A DNA stretch of 64,000 bases from Natrinema halophilum (GCF_013402815.2 NZ_CP058601.1:868001-932000); one strand, 5' to 3'. Positions 17,861-27,023 are shown, counted from the first letter of the stretch. The notes: a model not told the origin generated them from the letters alone. Numbers and translations: made by a program.

Positions 17861-18679
17861 ATGGACGGTAGTATGAGGCGTCGGCAGATGTTAATCGCCA
17901 GTGGGACCGTCGTCGCGGCGACCGCTACAGGAGTCATGAGTCAACCATCCGGCGACAACGCGCTTCTAACAGTGGCCCGAGAGCCCGGGAGTGCTACCGA
18001 GTCGTCGACCGCAACTGAGACGATTCTCTCCGGAACCGTCCACGAGACGACGGTCTTCGAACGTGATGCACCGCGAGACGGCCCGACGGCAATGATCTTC
18101 GGTGGTGTCCACGGCGACGAACGGACTGGAATTGAAGTCGCACGCGATACCACCGAATGGTATCCCGATGCAGGAACGCTGGTCGTCGTCCCTGAAACCA
18201 ATCGTATCGCCGTTGATGAGAACACACGAGAAGGCCCCGAAGGCGATCTGAACCGCCACTTTCCGGCCGGAAAAGAGCCCGTGAGTGACCTCGCGCGCGG
18301 TATCTGGGACGCCGTCGAGCGCTACGACCCCGATGTTGTTCTCGACCTCCATCGATCACTCGGCATCGCAGGTGTTCACCAACAGTACGTCGGCCAAGCC
18401 GTCTACCATTCGTCTGATTCGTACGGCGACGAACTCGCATCGTACTTAAACGACGTGGCGGTACCCTGGTACATGCCATTGCACCGCATTTCGGCACGGC
18501 GAACCCATAGTGGGGGGCCATTGCTCTTTCAAAAGGCGATCCGGGACCTCGACGCAACGGGATACCTTTTCGAAACGACGGATTTCATGCTCGATCGAGA
18601 TACGAGAAATGAACACACACGACTGGCGGCAGCGAAGACACTCGCCTTGCACGGCCTCCTCGAGGTGGGTAACAACTGA
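17861..18679 (+). CDS. Tat-signal succinylglutamate desuccinylase/aspartoacylase-like Zn enzyme
   Basis: The protein has about 272 residues. An N-terminal twin-Arg signal (MRRRQMLIASGTVVAATA) is followed by an M14-type zinc hydrolase fold. Metal-ligand motifs are FGGVHGDERTG (His and Glu) and VVLDLHRSLG (His); DLNRHFP also matches the family. Members hydrolyse N-acyl amino acids or amidated peptides. I chose the ATG at 17861; ATG 17834, GTG 17819 and ATG 17873 are in the same frame and also possible. The stop overlaps the next start in an ATGA, so a small membrane protein is co-translated with it. The substrate is unknown. Confidence 0.75.
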   Translation: MDGSMRRRQMLIASGTVVAATATGVMSQPSGDNALLTVAREPGSATESSTATETILSGTVHETTVFERDAPRDGPTAMIFGGVHGDERTGIEVARDTTEWYPDAGTLVVVPETNRIAVDENTREGPEGDLNRHFPAGKEPVSDLARGIWDAVERYDPDVVLDLHRSLGIAGVHQQYVGQAVYHSSDSYGDELASYLNDVAVPWYMPLHRISARRTHSGGPLLFQKAIRDLDATGYLFETTDFMLDRDTRNEHTRLAAAKTLALHGLLEVGNN

Positions 18680-18948
18680 TGAACGAATCAATTCGGCGTG
18701 CGCTTGCGAGTCCCATCACAATCGCTACCTATGGCGTACTGGTCGTTCCACTGGCGATCGGCTGGTTCGAGACAGCACTACTAACACCGCTGGCGCTGCC
18801 TGGATATCTGATCTACGTCCTCGGAACGGCCATCGGTAATGCAATTTCACCAGGACTCAAACTCAAGTTCTATTGGATACCGTTTCTCGTCGGCTGCTAC
18901 GCCATTGCCGTCGTCGTCGGCACGATATACGATGTATTGCGTGGCTAA
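18679..18948 (+). CDS. Small membrane protein of unknown function
   Basis: This 89-residue protein has about three hydrophobic helices (ITIATYGVLVVPLAIGWF, LLTPLALPGYLIYVLGTAIG and PFLVGCYAIAVVVGTIYDVL). Its ATG overlaps the TGA of the aspartoacylase-like gene, implying a coupled pair. I recognise no family. Coupling to an exported hydrolase suggests a membrane-associated partner, but that is speculation. Confidence 0.65.
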   Translation: MNESIRRALASPITIATYGVLVVPLAIGWFETALLTPLALPGYLIYVLGTAIGNAISPGLKLKFYWIPFLVGCYAIAVVVGTIYDVLRG

Positions 18949-19735
18949 GCGCATGTTACCTCAGACGGCAGCAGATCGCCATAGCTCGCACGATCCAGAC
19001 TAACTGGTGGAACGGTGGATTTTACGATATTACTCTCGTAAACCCTTTTTCTCTCGTCGGCTTGGATTCACCGAGAAAGGAGATGCCGAGACGATCATAG
19101 CGCGACGTTTGTGTGGTCGGTTCAGGGTCAGTTTTAATTGCCCCTCCTACCAGCTCCCATAATAGATATTGAATGTGATATGTGTATATCCAGTAGACTT
19201 CACTCGACTGAATTTACAATTGGCATATATGTGAGTATACAATAATAGTATGGTCTGGTTCGAGTTCGTATCCCGTCTCCAGTGTTCGTTTCTGTTCGTG
19301 GAGTACCGTTACCAGTCGGTTTCAACTGTCGCCATGAAGCGGCGGATACTCCCGAGAAACGGTGATAAGAGGTCAAACATCGAATTGTATCCAGGATGTC
19401 ATTTCGCAAATCCCGGATAAATACGACGATTCATACGTCTGCGGTTCCCTCGTTCTAAGGTCACAAGAGTTTCTTTTTCACTTCGATCAATTGTAGCTAC
19501 GGTCGGATCGCCGTGGCTATTGCCAACCCATGAGTTGCATATTTATATTGGTATGAGTTGCAACCTCTCGGTATTCTAGTATTTCATTCACGCAGTTCCA
19601 TTCTCGTCTGCTGAACGAATAGACGTGATTCCATGCTGGGGTGGTAGCTGAACGAATCACTCCTAATCAAAACGACCGCGATTTATTGTAGTCGGAGTCA
19701 TAAAATCCGTACACAACGGGGTGCCACCAGTTGTT
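18949..19735. other. Gene-poor spacer with a direct repeat around an AT-rich core
   Basis: These 787 bases have no supportable gene. At 19530-19562 the decamer ATGAGTTGCA occurs twice, 23 bases apart, on either side of TATTTATATTGG. This looks like a promoter or operator, although no convincing start codon lies directly downstream. AT-rich sequence around 19679-19712 probably contains the promoter of the next gene. Confidence 0.5.
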
Positions 19736-20176
19736 ATGACTCGAGACAATCGATACTCGCAGAGCGGAGATGGCCGATACAAACTGTTCGGTGTCTACGT
19801 CTCGACGGACATCTTCGACGCACTTGGCGAGTTTCTGTACGAGGAGGCAGGCGTCGTCGACTACGGAGAGTACTTCGATCAGTCACAATCGACGGTTCCC
19901 ACAGGCGATCCTGGCGCCGATGCAACCGATGGACTCGTTTCGAATCTCGTCGCTAATTTCGCAGATCTGTACGACGAGGCAGATTTCGATGCCGCTCGGC
20001 GTGTCGAGGCCGATGCATTCGTCCTCGCTCATCTCGCAGCTGCCCCGCAAACGGTAGCGAGTGCCCGCGAACGATTCCAGGCGGCCGCTACGATCCAGGA
20101 TTCGGACCTCCGAACGGTCCACACGGCGATCCTATCGGCAGCCCTTCCCCCGGGAGAGACGTGCGGAGGCTGGTAA
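19736..20176 (+). CDS. Conserved-looking acidic protein of unknown function
   Basis: This 146-residue protein has typical haloarchaeal acidity and codon use, with no signal peptide or membrane helix. The ATG at 19736 (MTRDNRYSQ) is preferred to the GTG at 19721. The N-terminal part reads YKLFGVYVSTDIFDALGEFL and the rest is helical and Ala/Asp-rich. I recognise no domain or motif. It stands alone beside a large palindromic element and an insertion-sequence region. Confidence 0.55.
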   Translation: MTRDNRYSQSGDGRYKLFGVYVSTDIFDALGEFLYEEAGVVDYGEYFDQSQSTVPTGDPGADATDGLVSNLVANFADLYDEADFDAARRVEADAFVLAHLAAAPQTVASARERFQAAATIQDSDLRTVHTAILSAALPPGETCGGW

Positions 20177-20237
20177 CCAAAACGTTGGTATCTGAATCGC
20201 CTGAGGTAATCAGTCCAGTATTGTTAGAAGTATCGGT

Positions 20238-20335
20238 AGTCGTTGAAAGTCACTGTACCCCCCGCTCGCCAGTTCGCGGCCAGCGAGCATTCGCTGGCCG
20301 CAGCAGTGCGAGCGGGGTAAATCGTTTCAACGACT
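20238..20335. repeat. 98-base imperfect palindromic element (MITE/REP-like)
   Basis: The outer arms AGTCGTTGAAA...TACCCC(CC)GCTCG and CGAGCGGGGTA...TTTCAACGACT are imperfect inverted copies of each other. A perfect 11-base inner stem, GCGGCCAGCGA and TCGCTGGCCGC around a GCAT loop, lies at 20276-20301. The whole unit could fold as one long hairpin. It starts about 60 bases after a gene end, so it could also terminate transcription. The nested arms resemble a small non-autonomous mobile element. Confidence 0.7.
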
Positions 20336-21019
20336 CTCTGGGACCGTGATTGATCACAAAGAACTGACCTGTCCATCGATGCCGAACTGCTTTCTCTCTG
20401 CTACCGTCGCGACCCCTTCTCCCCGCTCACTGCTTTCATGGTTCGTTCGTCGAGAGACGCGCTTCCTGCTTCGACAACGCGCATTGTACCACTGGGTAAG
20501 TATCTAGGAGAACCGTACCGGGATCCCGAGCGGTGGGTGTTTCAGGTTCACAGTTCTATCACCTGAGAACTACGCCCTCCTGGTACGGTGAATCCCACAA
20601 TATCGGAATGATGGACTGCTGGCGGTGCCAAACCGCCTTGATCCTATCTTCGACAAGTCTAGATTCGAGGGATCGGCTTTGCCGCCGAGAATTCACCACC
20701 GCGTCAACGGACTCGGGGATATCGTTTCGCATGCGTTGGGCAAACGCCACGTTGGCACTCGCTTCGAGCATCTGGCGGTCACCGCCTGCTCTTTCTGAAA
20801 TTGCCGCGTTGCGTGGGCGGACAGGCCGCCTTCGAAGCACGGTTCGGAACCCGCTCCGTTCCGACCGATTCCTATCGGCGATGACCACAGACTGTCACTT
20901 GAATGGTAGCGTTGGAAACTCGGGAGAGGCGTCCGAAGGGTGGATTGTCTGCCTCAGTAACGGAGCGCACCCACGGCCTGAAGGCCGCAGTATTCCCGCC
21001 TGTTTATAAAGGGCAAGGA
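20336..21019. other. Unexplained region upstream of the IS element
   Basis: About 680 bases with open frames on both strands (20533-21009 plus, 20559-20888 minus), but no recognisable protein, acidic bias or promoter. It may hold remnants of an older insertion. A small inverted repeat, CGGCCTGAAGGCCG, lies near 20973-20986. Confidence 0.4.
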
Positions 21020-21160
21020 GAATACCCCCGCCTTTAGGCGCGGGATGAACCCGACAATATTCTACACAGTCCCCGTACAAACGCACGTCTGGATATTCCA
21101 CACTTTAATCCGAACTTTTACGACAGAACGCTACATAACCAGTTATGGAAGCATTCCACG

Positions 21161-22476
21161 ATGTACATCCACCGAACCTACCGAGCGAAAATCCTTAACC
21201 ACAGCCAAGTGGCTGAGATGCTCGACCAGCACGGATGGAGTGCATCGAAACTCTGGAACGTTGCAAACTACCACTCTCGACGAGAGTGGGATGAAACGGG
21301 CGAGATTCCCGACGATTCGGACTTGAAACACGAGTTGAAGACTCATCCAAAATACAAAGGACTACATTCTCAGTCCAGTCAGCGCGTTCTGGAAGAACTC
21401 GCTGAAGCCTTCAACTCGTGGTACGGCAAACGCACGAACGATTCTCGTGCGAACCCGCCCGGTACCGCAAGAAAAACTACTACGACAACCAAGGCCGTCG
21501 CGTCCACGAAGAACACCCGCGTTCCACCGTGACGTGGAAGCAAAAAGGCATCCGTCACGACACCAAGAACAACCGCGTCCGCCTATCGAAAGGTGCGAAT
21601 CACAAGGAACACCCGAAAGCATGGGAATACCTCCTTGTCGAGTACGAAACGCACCCCGGCGTCACCGTCGAGAACCTGCAACAGGTTCGAGCGGTCTACG
21701 ACAAAGTGAAAGAACGCTGGGAACTGCACTTAGTGTGCAAACACGAAGTGGAGACGCCCACTGCTCCCGGTAACGAGACGGCTGGTGTTGACCTCGGCAT
21801 CTGTAACTTCGCGGCGGTCACATACAGTACCGAGCAAGCCGACTTGTACCCCGGCAACCGCCTGAAACAGGATGGATACTACTTCCCGAAGGAAATCGTC
21901 AAGTGTGACGATTCAGGCGGCCAAGAAGCCACTCGTCTTCACAAGAAGTGGTCGGAGCGCCGAAGACACTTCTTCCACAGCCTCGCGAAACACATCGTTG
22001 AGAAGTGTGTCGAGCGTTGTGTGGGGCGCATCAACATCGGAAAACTCGCTGGTATCCGTGAGGACGAGAACGGCGACTCGAAGAACTGGGGTCGTCACGG
22101 CAACCTCGACTTGCACGGATGGGCGTTTGACAGATTCACCTCGATTCTCACGTACAAAGCGAAAGTCGAAGGAATTGAAGTCGTAGACGTGTCTGAACGC
22201 GACACGAGCAAAACGTGTTGCGTCTGCAGTCGGGAAGACGATAGTCAGCGCGTCGAACGTGGCTTGTACGTCTGTGAGACGTGTGATGCGGCGTTCAACG
22301 CTGATGTGAATGGGGCGGAGAACATCCGTCTCGACTCGAATCAAAGTAACTCCGAATCTTCGGCCAATTTGGACGGGGATAGGAGTACCGGCTGGTTGGC
22401 ACAGCCCGGAGTCTACCTTCACGACTTGTCCAGCGGATTCCAACCGCAGGCACAAGTGGTAGACTGCAAACCCTAA
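21161..22476 (+). pseudogene. tnpB: TnpB (RNA-guided nuclease family), frameshifted
   Basis: The N-terminal part (from ATG 21161, MYIHRTYRAKILNHSQ) and the C-terminal part lie in different frames. They join at about 21461-21462: NPPG in frame 1 continues as YRKKNYYDNQ in the next frame if one G is restored. Otherwise the protein would be about 438 residues and complete. RuvC residues are visible in GVDLGICN and in NADVNGAENI, and the zinc finger is CCVCS...CETC. The middle RuvC acidic position is less obvious near RINIGKLAGIRED. The lesion is one base, so the inactivation is recent or a sequencing artefact. Confidence 0.85.
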
Positions 22477-22539
22477 TATCCCAATCCAGCGGTTCGGTGC
22501 CGTGGGATTCCCGCGTCTTCAGGTGCGGGAGGATGTCAA
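22300..22539 (+). ncRNA. Putative omega RNA / sense-overlapping transcript at the tnpB right end
   Basis: TnpB elements make a guide RNA from the 3' end of tnpB plus the right-end hairpin, with the guide read from the flanking DNA. In Halobacterium, sense-overlapping transcripts of IS1341-type genes are known. Here the hairpin at 22510-22529 and the end near 22539 fit. The first flanking bases (guide) would be the 3' end of the kinase gene. The 5' boundary is a guess. Confidence 0.4.
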
Positions 22540-24701
22540 TCGAACGGGAAGCGAACTGTAACGACGCTGCCGCCGCCGTCTCGTTTCCTATGCTGGAGTG
22601 ATCCGCCGAATTTGTGAACGGACCATTGTGCGAGCAACAACCCGATCCCGCTACCGTGTTGCAGTTGTGACGGTTCGTCTCGAACTTCTTCGTCCACCAT
22701 CAACCACTCATCCTCAGAGATTCCAGACCCGTTATCGGCAATCTCCACACATCCTTCCCCGTTTCGTTCGAACACACGCACCTCTACTCGTGGTGAGGAG
22801 GCGGTGTTGTGCTCGATACCGTTTTCGATGAACTGTTCGAAAACTGTCTCGACCCAGATGTCAGACGTAACGACAACCGTATCTTCTATTGACACGTCGA
22901 CCGACGCCGCTGGATAGCGCTCTTGAAGCTGTTCGGCTACGGACTTTACCACCGCGCCCAGATCGAGATTCGTGTCTCCGGCATGATCGAGAATCACGTC
23001 CACCATTTGCTTTGCCTTTTCGGTGGTCGTTAGCAGGTTTTCTGCAGCGTCATCAACCCGATCAGCATATTCTATCAGTTTCTCGTCCGATAGCGTCTCC
23101 TGAAGCGTGTCGGAGTACCCCCGTATCACGGTCAAATCGTTCCGAATGTTGTGTCGAAGCAATCGATGGAGCACACGCAGGAGGCGTTCGCGATCTTTGA
23201 GCCCTGTTATATCTGTCCCCTCCGCAACCAGCAAGTTGATTTCTCCATCCGCGTCCGTTATCGGTCGAATTGAAAAGTCGATGACCGCTTCCTTGTCTGT
23301 GTCTTGAACCCGAAGTTCATCCTGATAAGAGCCCCCCGCCTTTGCTTTCTCGACCCCCTGACGCACGGATTCACGACCCTCGTCAGTACGGAGATCCAAC
23401 ACTTCCCACAGTTTGGTTCCGATGGCCTCTTGCCGGTCCGCATTGGCGAATGAGAGCCCCGCTTCGTTCGGTTCCATAATTGTCCCGTCTAAATTCAATA
23501 GCCCCGTAAACTGATAGGTGTTGTTGAACACTGCTTCGAACTGGCGTTGTCGCTCTATACGGCCGGAGATGTCACGTCCCACACCGACCAGTTCGGTTAG
23601 CGTTCCCTCTTCGTCCATCATCGGTGCACCGGTAAACTCGTAGGGAATGAGGTCGCCGTTCTTCGTTTTCAGTCGACCTTCGACCGTGGTAGTTTCGTCG
23701 CCTACGAGGACCTTTTCGATGTGTTTTCGAACGCGCCCTCGATCCTGCTCGGCGATGAAATCGAGCGGACCCATCTCCGCTATCTCCTCGTCGGTGTACC
23801 CGGTGGCGCGTCGAAACTGATCATTCCATCGCGTGAACGACCCCTCTTCATCGAACGTGTAGAGGAGATCGGGCAGTGCCTCGAAGATGCTCTTCGTGAA
23901 GGCCTGTTCGTCTCGAAGTGATTGCTCCCGTTTTCGCCGGTCTGTAATGTCTTGGATGGCACCACGGATTCGAACGACCTCCCCATCCTCGAGTCGTGGA
24001 ACGCCCTTCGTGCGGACCCACCGCTGTTCGTCATGTCGAGTAATAATACGAAGCTCGTGTTCGAATGGTTCGCCGTCGTGAATAGCACCATCAACTGCCT
24101 GCCGTATGATCGGCTGATCCTCCGGGTGGTAGAAATCGATAGCATCTTCGATTGACGGGGATTCGTCGATCGGAAGGCCGTGAATTCGATTGACCTGATC
24201 GGTCCATCGCAGATCATCGGTTCGAGGGTCGATTTCCCATCCGCCGACCGCAGCCATCTTCTGGGTATGAGCGAAGAGATCGTTTTGGCGCTTCAACCGC
24301 TGTTCGTATGCCTTCTGTTGTGTGATATCGATGATGATGCCTTCCAAAGCTTTCACCTCTCCGTCGTCAACGACAGGGACGCCTCGCTCGAAGACGTGCT
24401 TCGTATCACCGGAACGCGTTTTGATACGATAAGACACGCTGAATTGACGTTGGGCACCGATGCCCTCCATGACATCCTGTGTAAGGGCTTCACGATCGTC
24501 TTGTTCGACGAGATTGCCGTAGGTGATTTCACCCCGCTCGAAAGCAGCCGATGGGTATCCCGTGAGGGTTTCAACTTGACCTTTAAGAAACATCATCTCC
24601 CAGGGCGGTTCGGGGTCGCATCGGTAGGCAAGTCCGGGAAGAGTATCGACGAATCGGTCTAATATCGACTCCGGTTCGCCGGGAATATCACTGTCGAACA
24701 C
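22536..24701 (-). CDS. Four-PAS-domain sensor histidine kinase
   Basis: From the GTG at 24701 the protein has 721 residues with no membrane helices, so it is probably a cytoplasmic sensor. Four PAS domains lie at about 14-130, 145-255, 265-380 and 390-500. The dimerisation region has the phospho-acceptor in LHRLLRHNIRNDL (His516). The ATPase domain has FIENGIEHN (N box), DNGSGISEDE (G1) and GSGIGLLLAQW (G2). A TATA-like element about 40 bases upstream favours this GTG over the one at 24818. No response regulator is adjacent. The 3' end touches an IS element, and the stop codon itself may come from the IS end. Confidence 0.88.
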   Translation of the reverse strand: MFDSDIPGEPESILDRFVDTLPGLAYRCDPEPPWEMMFLKGQVETLTGYPSAAFERGEITYGNLVEQDDREALTQDVMEGIGAQRQFSVSYRIKTRSGDTKHVFERGVPVVDDGEVKALEGIIIDITQQKAYEQRLKRQNDLFAHTQKMAAVGGWEIDPRTDDLRWTDQVNRIHGLPIDESPSIEDAIDFYHPEDQPIIRQAVDGAIHDGEPFEHELRIITRHDEQRWVRTKGVPRLEDGEVVRIRGAIQDITDRRKREQSLRDEQAFTKSIFEALPDLLYTFDEEGSFTRWNDQFRRATGYTDEEIAEMGPLDFIAEQDRGRVRKHIEKVLVGDETTTVEGRLKTKNGDLIPYEFTGAPMMDEEGTLTELVGVGRDISGRIERQRQFEAVFNNTYQFTGLLNLDGTIMEPNEAGLSFANADRQEAIGTKLWEVLDLRTDEGRESVRQGVEKAKAGGSYQDELRVQDTDKEAVIDFSIRPITDADGEINLLVAEGTDITGLKDRERLLRVLHRLLRHNIRNDLTVIRGYSDTLQETLSDEKLIEYADRVDDAAENLLTTTEKAKQMVDVILDHAGDTNLDLGAVVKSVAEQLQERYPAASVDVSIEDTVVVTSDIWVETVFEQFIENGIEHNTASSPRVEVRVFERNGEGCVEIADNGSGISEDEWLMVDEEVRDEPSQLQHGSGIGLLLAQWSVHKFGGSLQHRKRDGGGSVVTVRFPFD

Positions 24702-25217
24702 GTTCGGGGCTCCTATCCGTAACCAATGGGAATGCTCGCTTTTAATTCTCGTGGCCGACAACCGGGAGAGGGCGGGTGAGCTATCGAATCGGCCCTGACG
24801 CGTATTCGGCCTCCACACGGAGTACGGGACCTCGTTCTGGTAGCGTACCGAACCGAATACTCAAAGGATACCGGGAACCGATTGATGCAGTAGAAACGGC
24901 TCGATGAACCGATGATAGTGGAAACGGTCAGTAGAAATAATCGACCCGCTCACTGATTTGGAACGACGTTATCTACTGTATTCGACGTACAGGGAACGGA
25001 CTGCAGAGACGTGATACGCGGGTCGGTGCTCGCTCGATGGAACGCGGCCAGCCTGCTCTCTGTCGAAGCGAGAAATTCGTCTCGAGTTTGCTATCCTCGA
25101 TACGAGCGCCGTACAATCCAGTCGTCAGTATCGTTCGCCAGCGGTTGCGTCCGTTCGAAATTACCGCTATCTTCAGCCTCCGAAGTAGTTAAGGTCTCTA
25201 GTAACGTATGCGTTCGG
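24702..25217. other. Divergent promoter region of the kinase and a membrane-protein gene
   Basis: About 515 bases. The left part carries the kinase core promoter. The membrane-protein frame stays open back to 25011 but without protein-like sequence before the ATG at 25218. No other gene is supported. Confidence 0.5.
24740..24747 (-). promoter_or_regulatory. Putative TATA box of the histidine kinase gene
   Basis: The reverse strand reads AATTAAAA about 39-46 bases upstream of the GTG at 24701. This supports a short leader and argues against the upstream GTG at 24818. Confidence 0.4.
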
Positions 25218-25718
25218 ATGGAAGGCGGTCTGGGTGCAGCATTTGCGGGGATCGTACTTTTCGCGGTTTTGGTCACGGTTGCGACAATCCTCGTTGTAAT
25301 TACTGTTGTCGCCTTTTACTGGCCGCAGAGACGAGAACAGCCGTCCATCCGTTTCGTCGCGATCACGTTGGTTGGAGTCGCCATTGCCATCGCAGGGGTT
25401 GCCAGCATCGCCTTCGTCGATGAGGCGCCCCTTCTTTCCGTACTATTTGGCACCGTTGTCGGTCTTCCACTGGTCCTGGTCGCCGGACGCACGCGCTCCG
25501 TCGGATCTTCGTGGGCGACTGTGGCCGTCATCTCAGGACTGGCGTGGAGTCCGCCGTTTCTCGTCTGCGTCGGACTATTGTTCGCGTTACAAACCACAAC
25601 CGACGTATCAGCCTCGGTACTGACGGGAGTAGGCGGTGCCGTGACGTGTGGTGGCGCGATACTGATCGGGGAGTACATCCGAAACGTGCTGACTGCTGAG
25701 GAACCAGTACAGGTCTAG
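25218..25718 (+). CDS. Small multi-pass membrane protein of unknown function
   Basis: This 166-residue protein has about five hydrophobic helices (for example IVLFAVLVTVATILVVITVV, TLVGVAIAIAGVASIAF and LFGTVVGLPLVLVAG). It starts MEGGLGAAFAG at 25218. No charged catalytic motif or known family is evident. It is probably transcribed alone. Confidence 0.65.
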   Translation: MEGGLGAAFAGIVLFAVLVTVATILVVITVVAFYWPQRREQPSIRFVAITLVGVAIAIAGVASIAFVDEAPLLSVLFGTVVGLPLVLVAGRTRSVGSSWATVAVISGLAWSPPFLVCVGLLFALQTTTDVSASVLTGVGGAVTCGGAILIGEYIRNVLTAEEPVQV

Positions 25719-25880
25719 GAACTCGTCCATTTCCCTCGGTTCGCAGTGAAAACAAGTTTGGACATCGCTCCACGGTCAGTGGGAGTCCAAGAGTCGATAC
25801 ATGTGGAGCCGATGAACACTCACACAGACCGTCAGCTCGACGTTCGTCGGATTCAAGAACTACCCTGACCAGCACACGAC

Positions 25881-27023
25881 ATGGACAAACGCGAACGTCT
25901 CGAGGACTATATCGAGTCCCACAATCTCGATTCGGTCTGGTTCGCACGACCGAACTCGTTTGCGTGGATGACCGGCGGAAGCAACGTTGTCGATAGAGAA
26001 ACTGATGCCGGCGTTGCGGCGATCGGGTACGACGGACGTGACGTGACTCTGCTCACGAACAACATCGAAGCCGACCGCATCGTGGCCGAGGAACTGCCGG
26101 AGCTGGAACCGAGCGAGGTTTCCGTCGAACAGTTCCCCTGGTACACGACGTCACTGCCCGAAGCCATCGCCGAACGCGTACCGAACGACGGTCGGGTGGC
26201 AGCCGATATTTCGGTTGCCGGCCTCGAGAGAATCGATCCGACACCGTTGCGTCAGCCGCTTACGGAACGCGACAGCGAACGATACCGCGACCTCGGGCGG
26301 GAGACGGCGGCCGCCGTCGAGTCGGTCTGTCGGGAACTGCGACCTGACGACACGGAACACGAGGTGGCGTCAGCCCTTCGCATCGCCCTTTCGGCTCGGG
26401 AGATCGAAGCGCCCGTCGTCCTCGTTGGTGGGGCAGAACGGGCACAGCGGTACCGACACTACACGCCGACGCAGGCTGAACTCGGCGAGTACGCCCTCCT
26501 CTCCGTGACCGCTGAACGAGATGGCCTCCACGCGAGTTGCACTCGAACAGTCGCCTTCGATGGACCGGACTGGCTTACAGACCGGCACACCGCCGCCGCT
26601 CGCGTAGAGACGACTGCACTGGCAGCGACGCGAGACGCTTCAGGTGTCGTGGAGGTTGCGAATGAAACGACTACCAATACCGGCGAGACCGGGTCGGCCG
26701 GTGACGTTTTCGGGTCGATCCAAAACGCCTACGCTGAACTCGGATACGAAGGCGAGTGGACGAACCATCATCAGGGCGGCGCCGCCGGCTTCGCCGGACG
26801 AGAGTGGATCGCCGCGCCCGACCACGAAGCACCGATTGTAGCGCCGATGGCCTATGCGTGGAATCCGACCGTCAAAGGCGCAAAGAGTGAAGACACTGCG
26901 CTCGTCACCGACGACGGGATCGAATTGCTGACGACGACTGACGCCTGGCCGACCACGACCGTCGCGGCAGTCGAGTACGACCTCGAGCTGGACCGTCCCG
27001 ACGTCCTCGAACTCGAGGCATGA
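25881..27023 (+). CDS. M24 (pita-bread) aminopeptidase-like protein with altered metal ligands
   Basis: This 380-residue cytoplasmic protein follows the Xaa-Pro dipeptidase layout: an N-terminal creatinase-like domain (about 1-130, with WFARPNSFAWMTGG) and a C-terminal pita-bread domain. The strand that normally supplies the first metal Asp reads EYALLSVTAERDGLHASCTRTV. The HGxG-type motif has become TNHHQGGAAGF. The PG motif reads AWNPTVKGAKSEDTAL, keeping only the last Glu clearly. Several of the five metal ligands therefore look substituted, so catalysis by the usual dinuclear centre is doubtful. It may be a divergent or non-peptidase member. Confidence 0.72.
   Translation: MDKRERLEDYIESHNLDSVWFARPNSFAWMTGGSNVVDRETDAGVAAIGYDGRDVTLLTNNIEADRIVAEELPELEPSEVSVEQFPWYTTSLPEAIAERVPNDGRVAADISVAGLERIDPTPLRQPLTERDSERYRDLGRETAAAVESVCRELRPDDTEHEVASALRIALSAREIEAPVVLVGGAERAQRYRHYTPTQAELGEYALLSVTAERDGLHASCTRTVAFDGPDWLTDRHTAAARVETTALAATRDASGVVEVANETTTNTGETGSAGDVFGSIQNAYAELGYEGEWTNHHQGGAAGFAGREWIAAPDHEAPIVAPMAYAWNPTVKGAKSEDTALVTDDGIELLTTTDAWPTTTVAAVEYDLELDRPDVLELEA

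Larger units (their letters stand above)
21020..22539 (+). mobile_element. IS200/IS605 (IS1341-type) element carrying only tnpB
   Basis: A frameshifted tnpB is bracketed by matching end hairpins: CCCGC-(8 bases)-GCGGG at 21027-21044 and CCCGC-(10 bases)-GCGGG at 22510-22529. The right end runs on into GGAGGATGTCA, which resembles known haloarchaeal ends. No Y1 transposase (TnpA) gene accompanies it, so mobility would depend on TnpA elsewhere. The right boundary falls within a base or two of the histidine kinase stop codon. The left boundary is approximate. Confidence 0.7.

Noticed and set aside
20559-20888. Minus-strand frame as a transposase gene upstream of tnpB
   Set aside because: No HUH or DDE motif is visible and the composition is unlike a real coding sequence.
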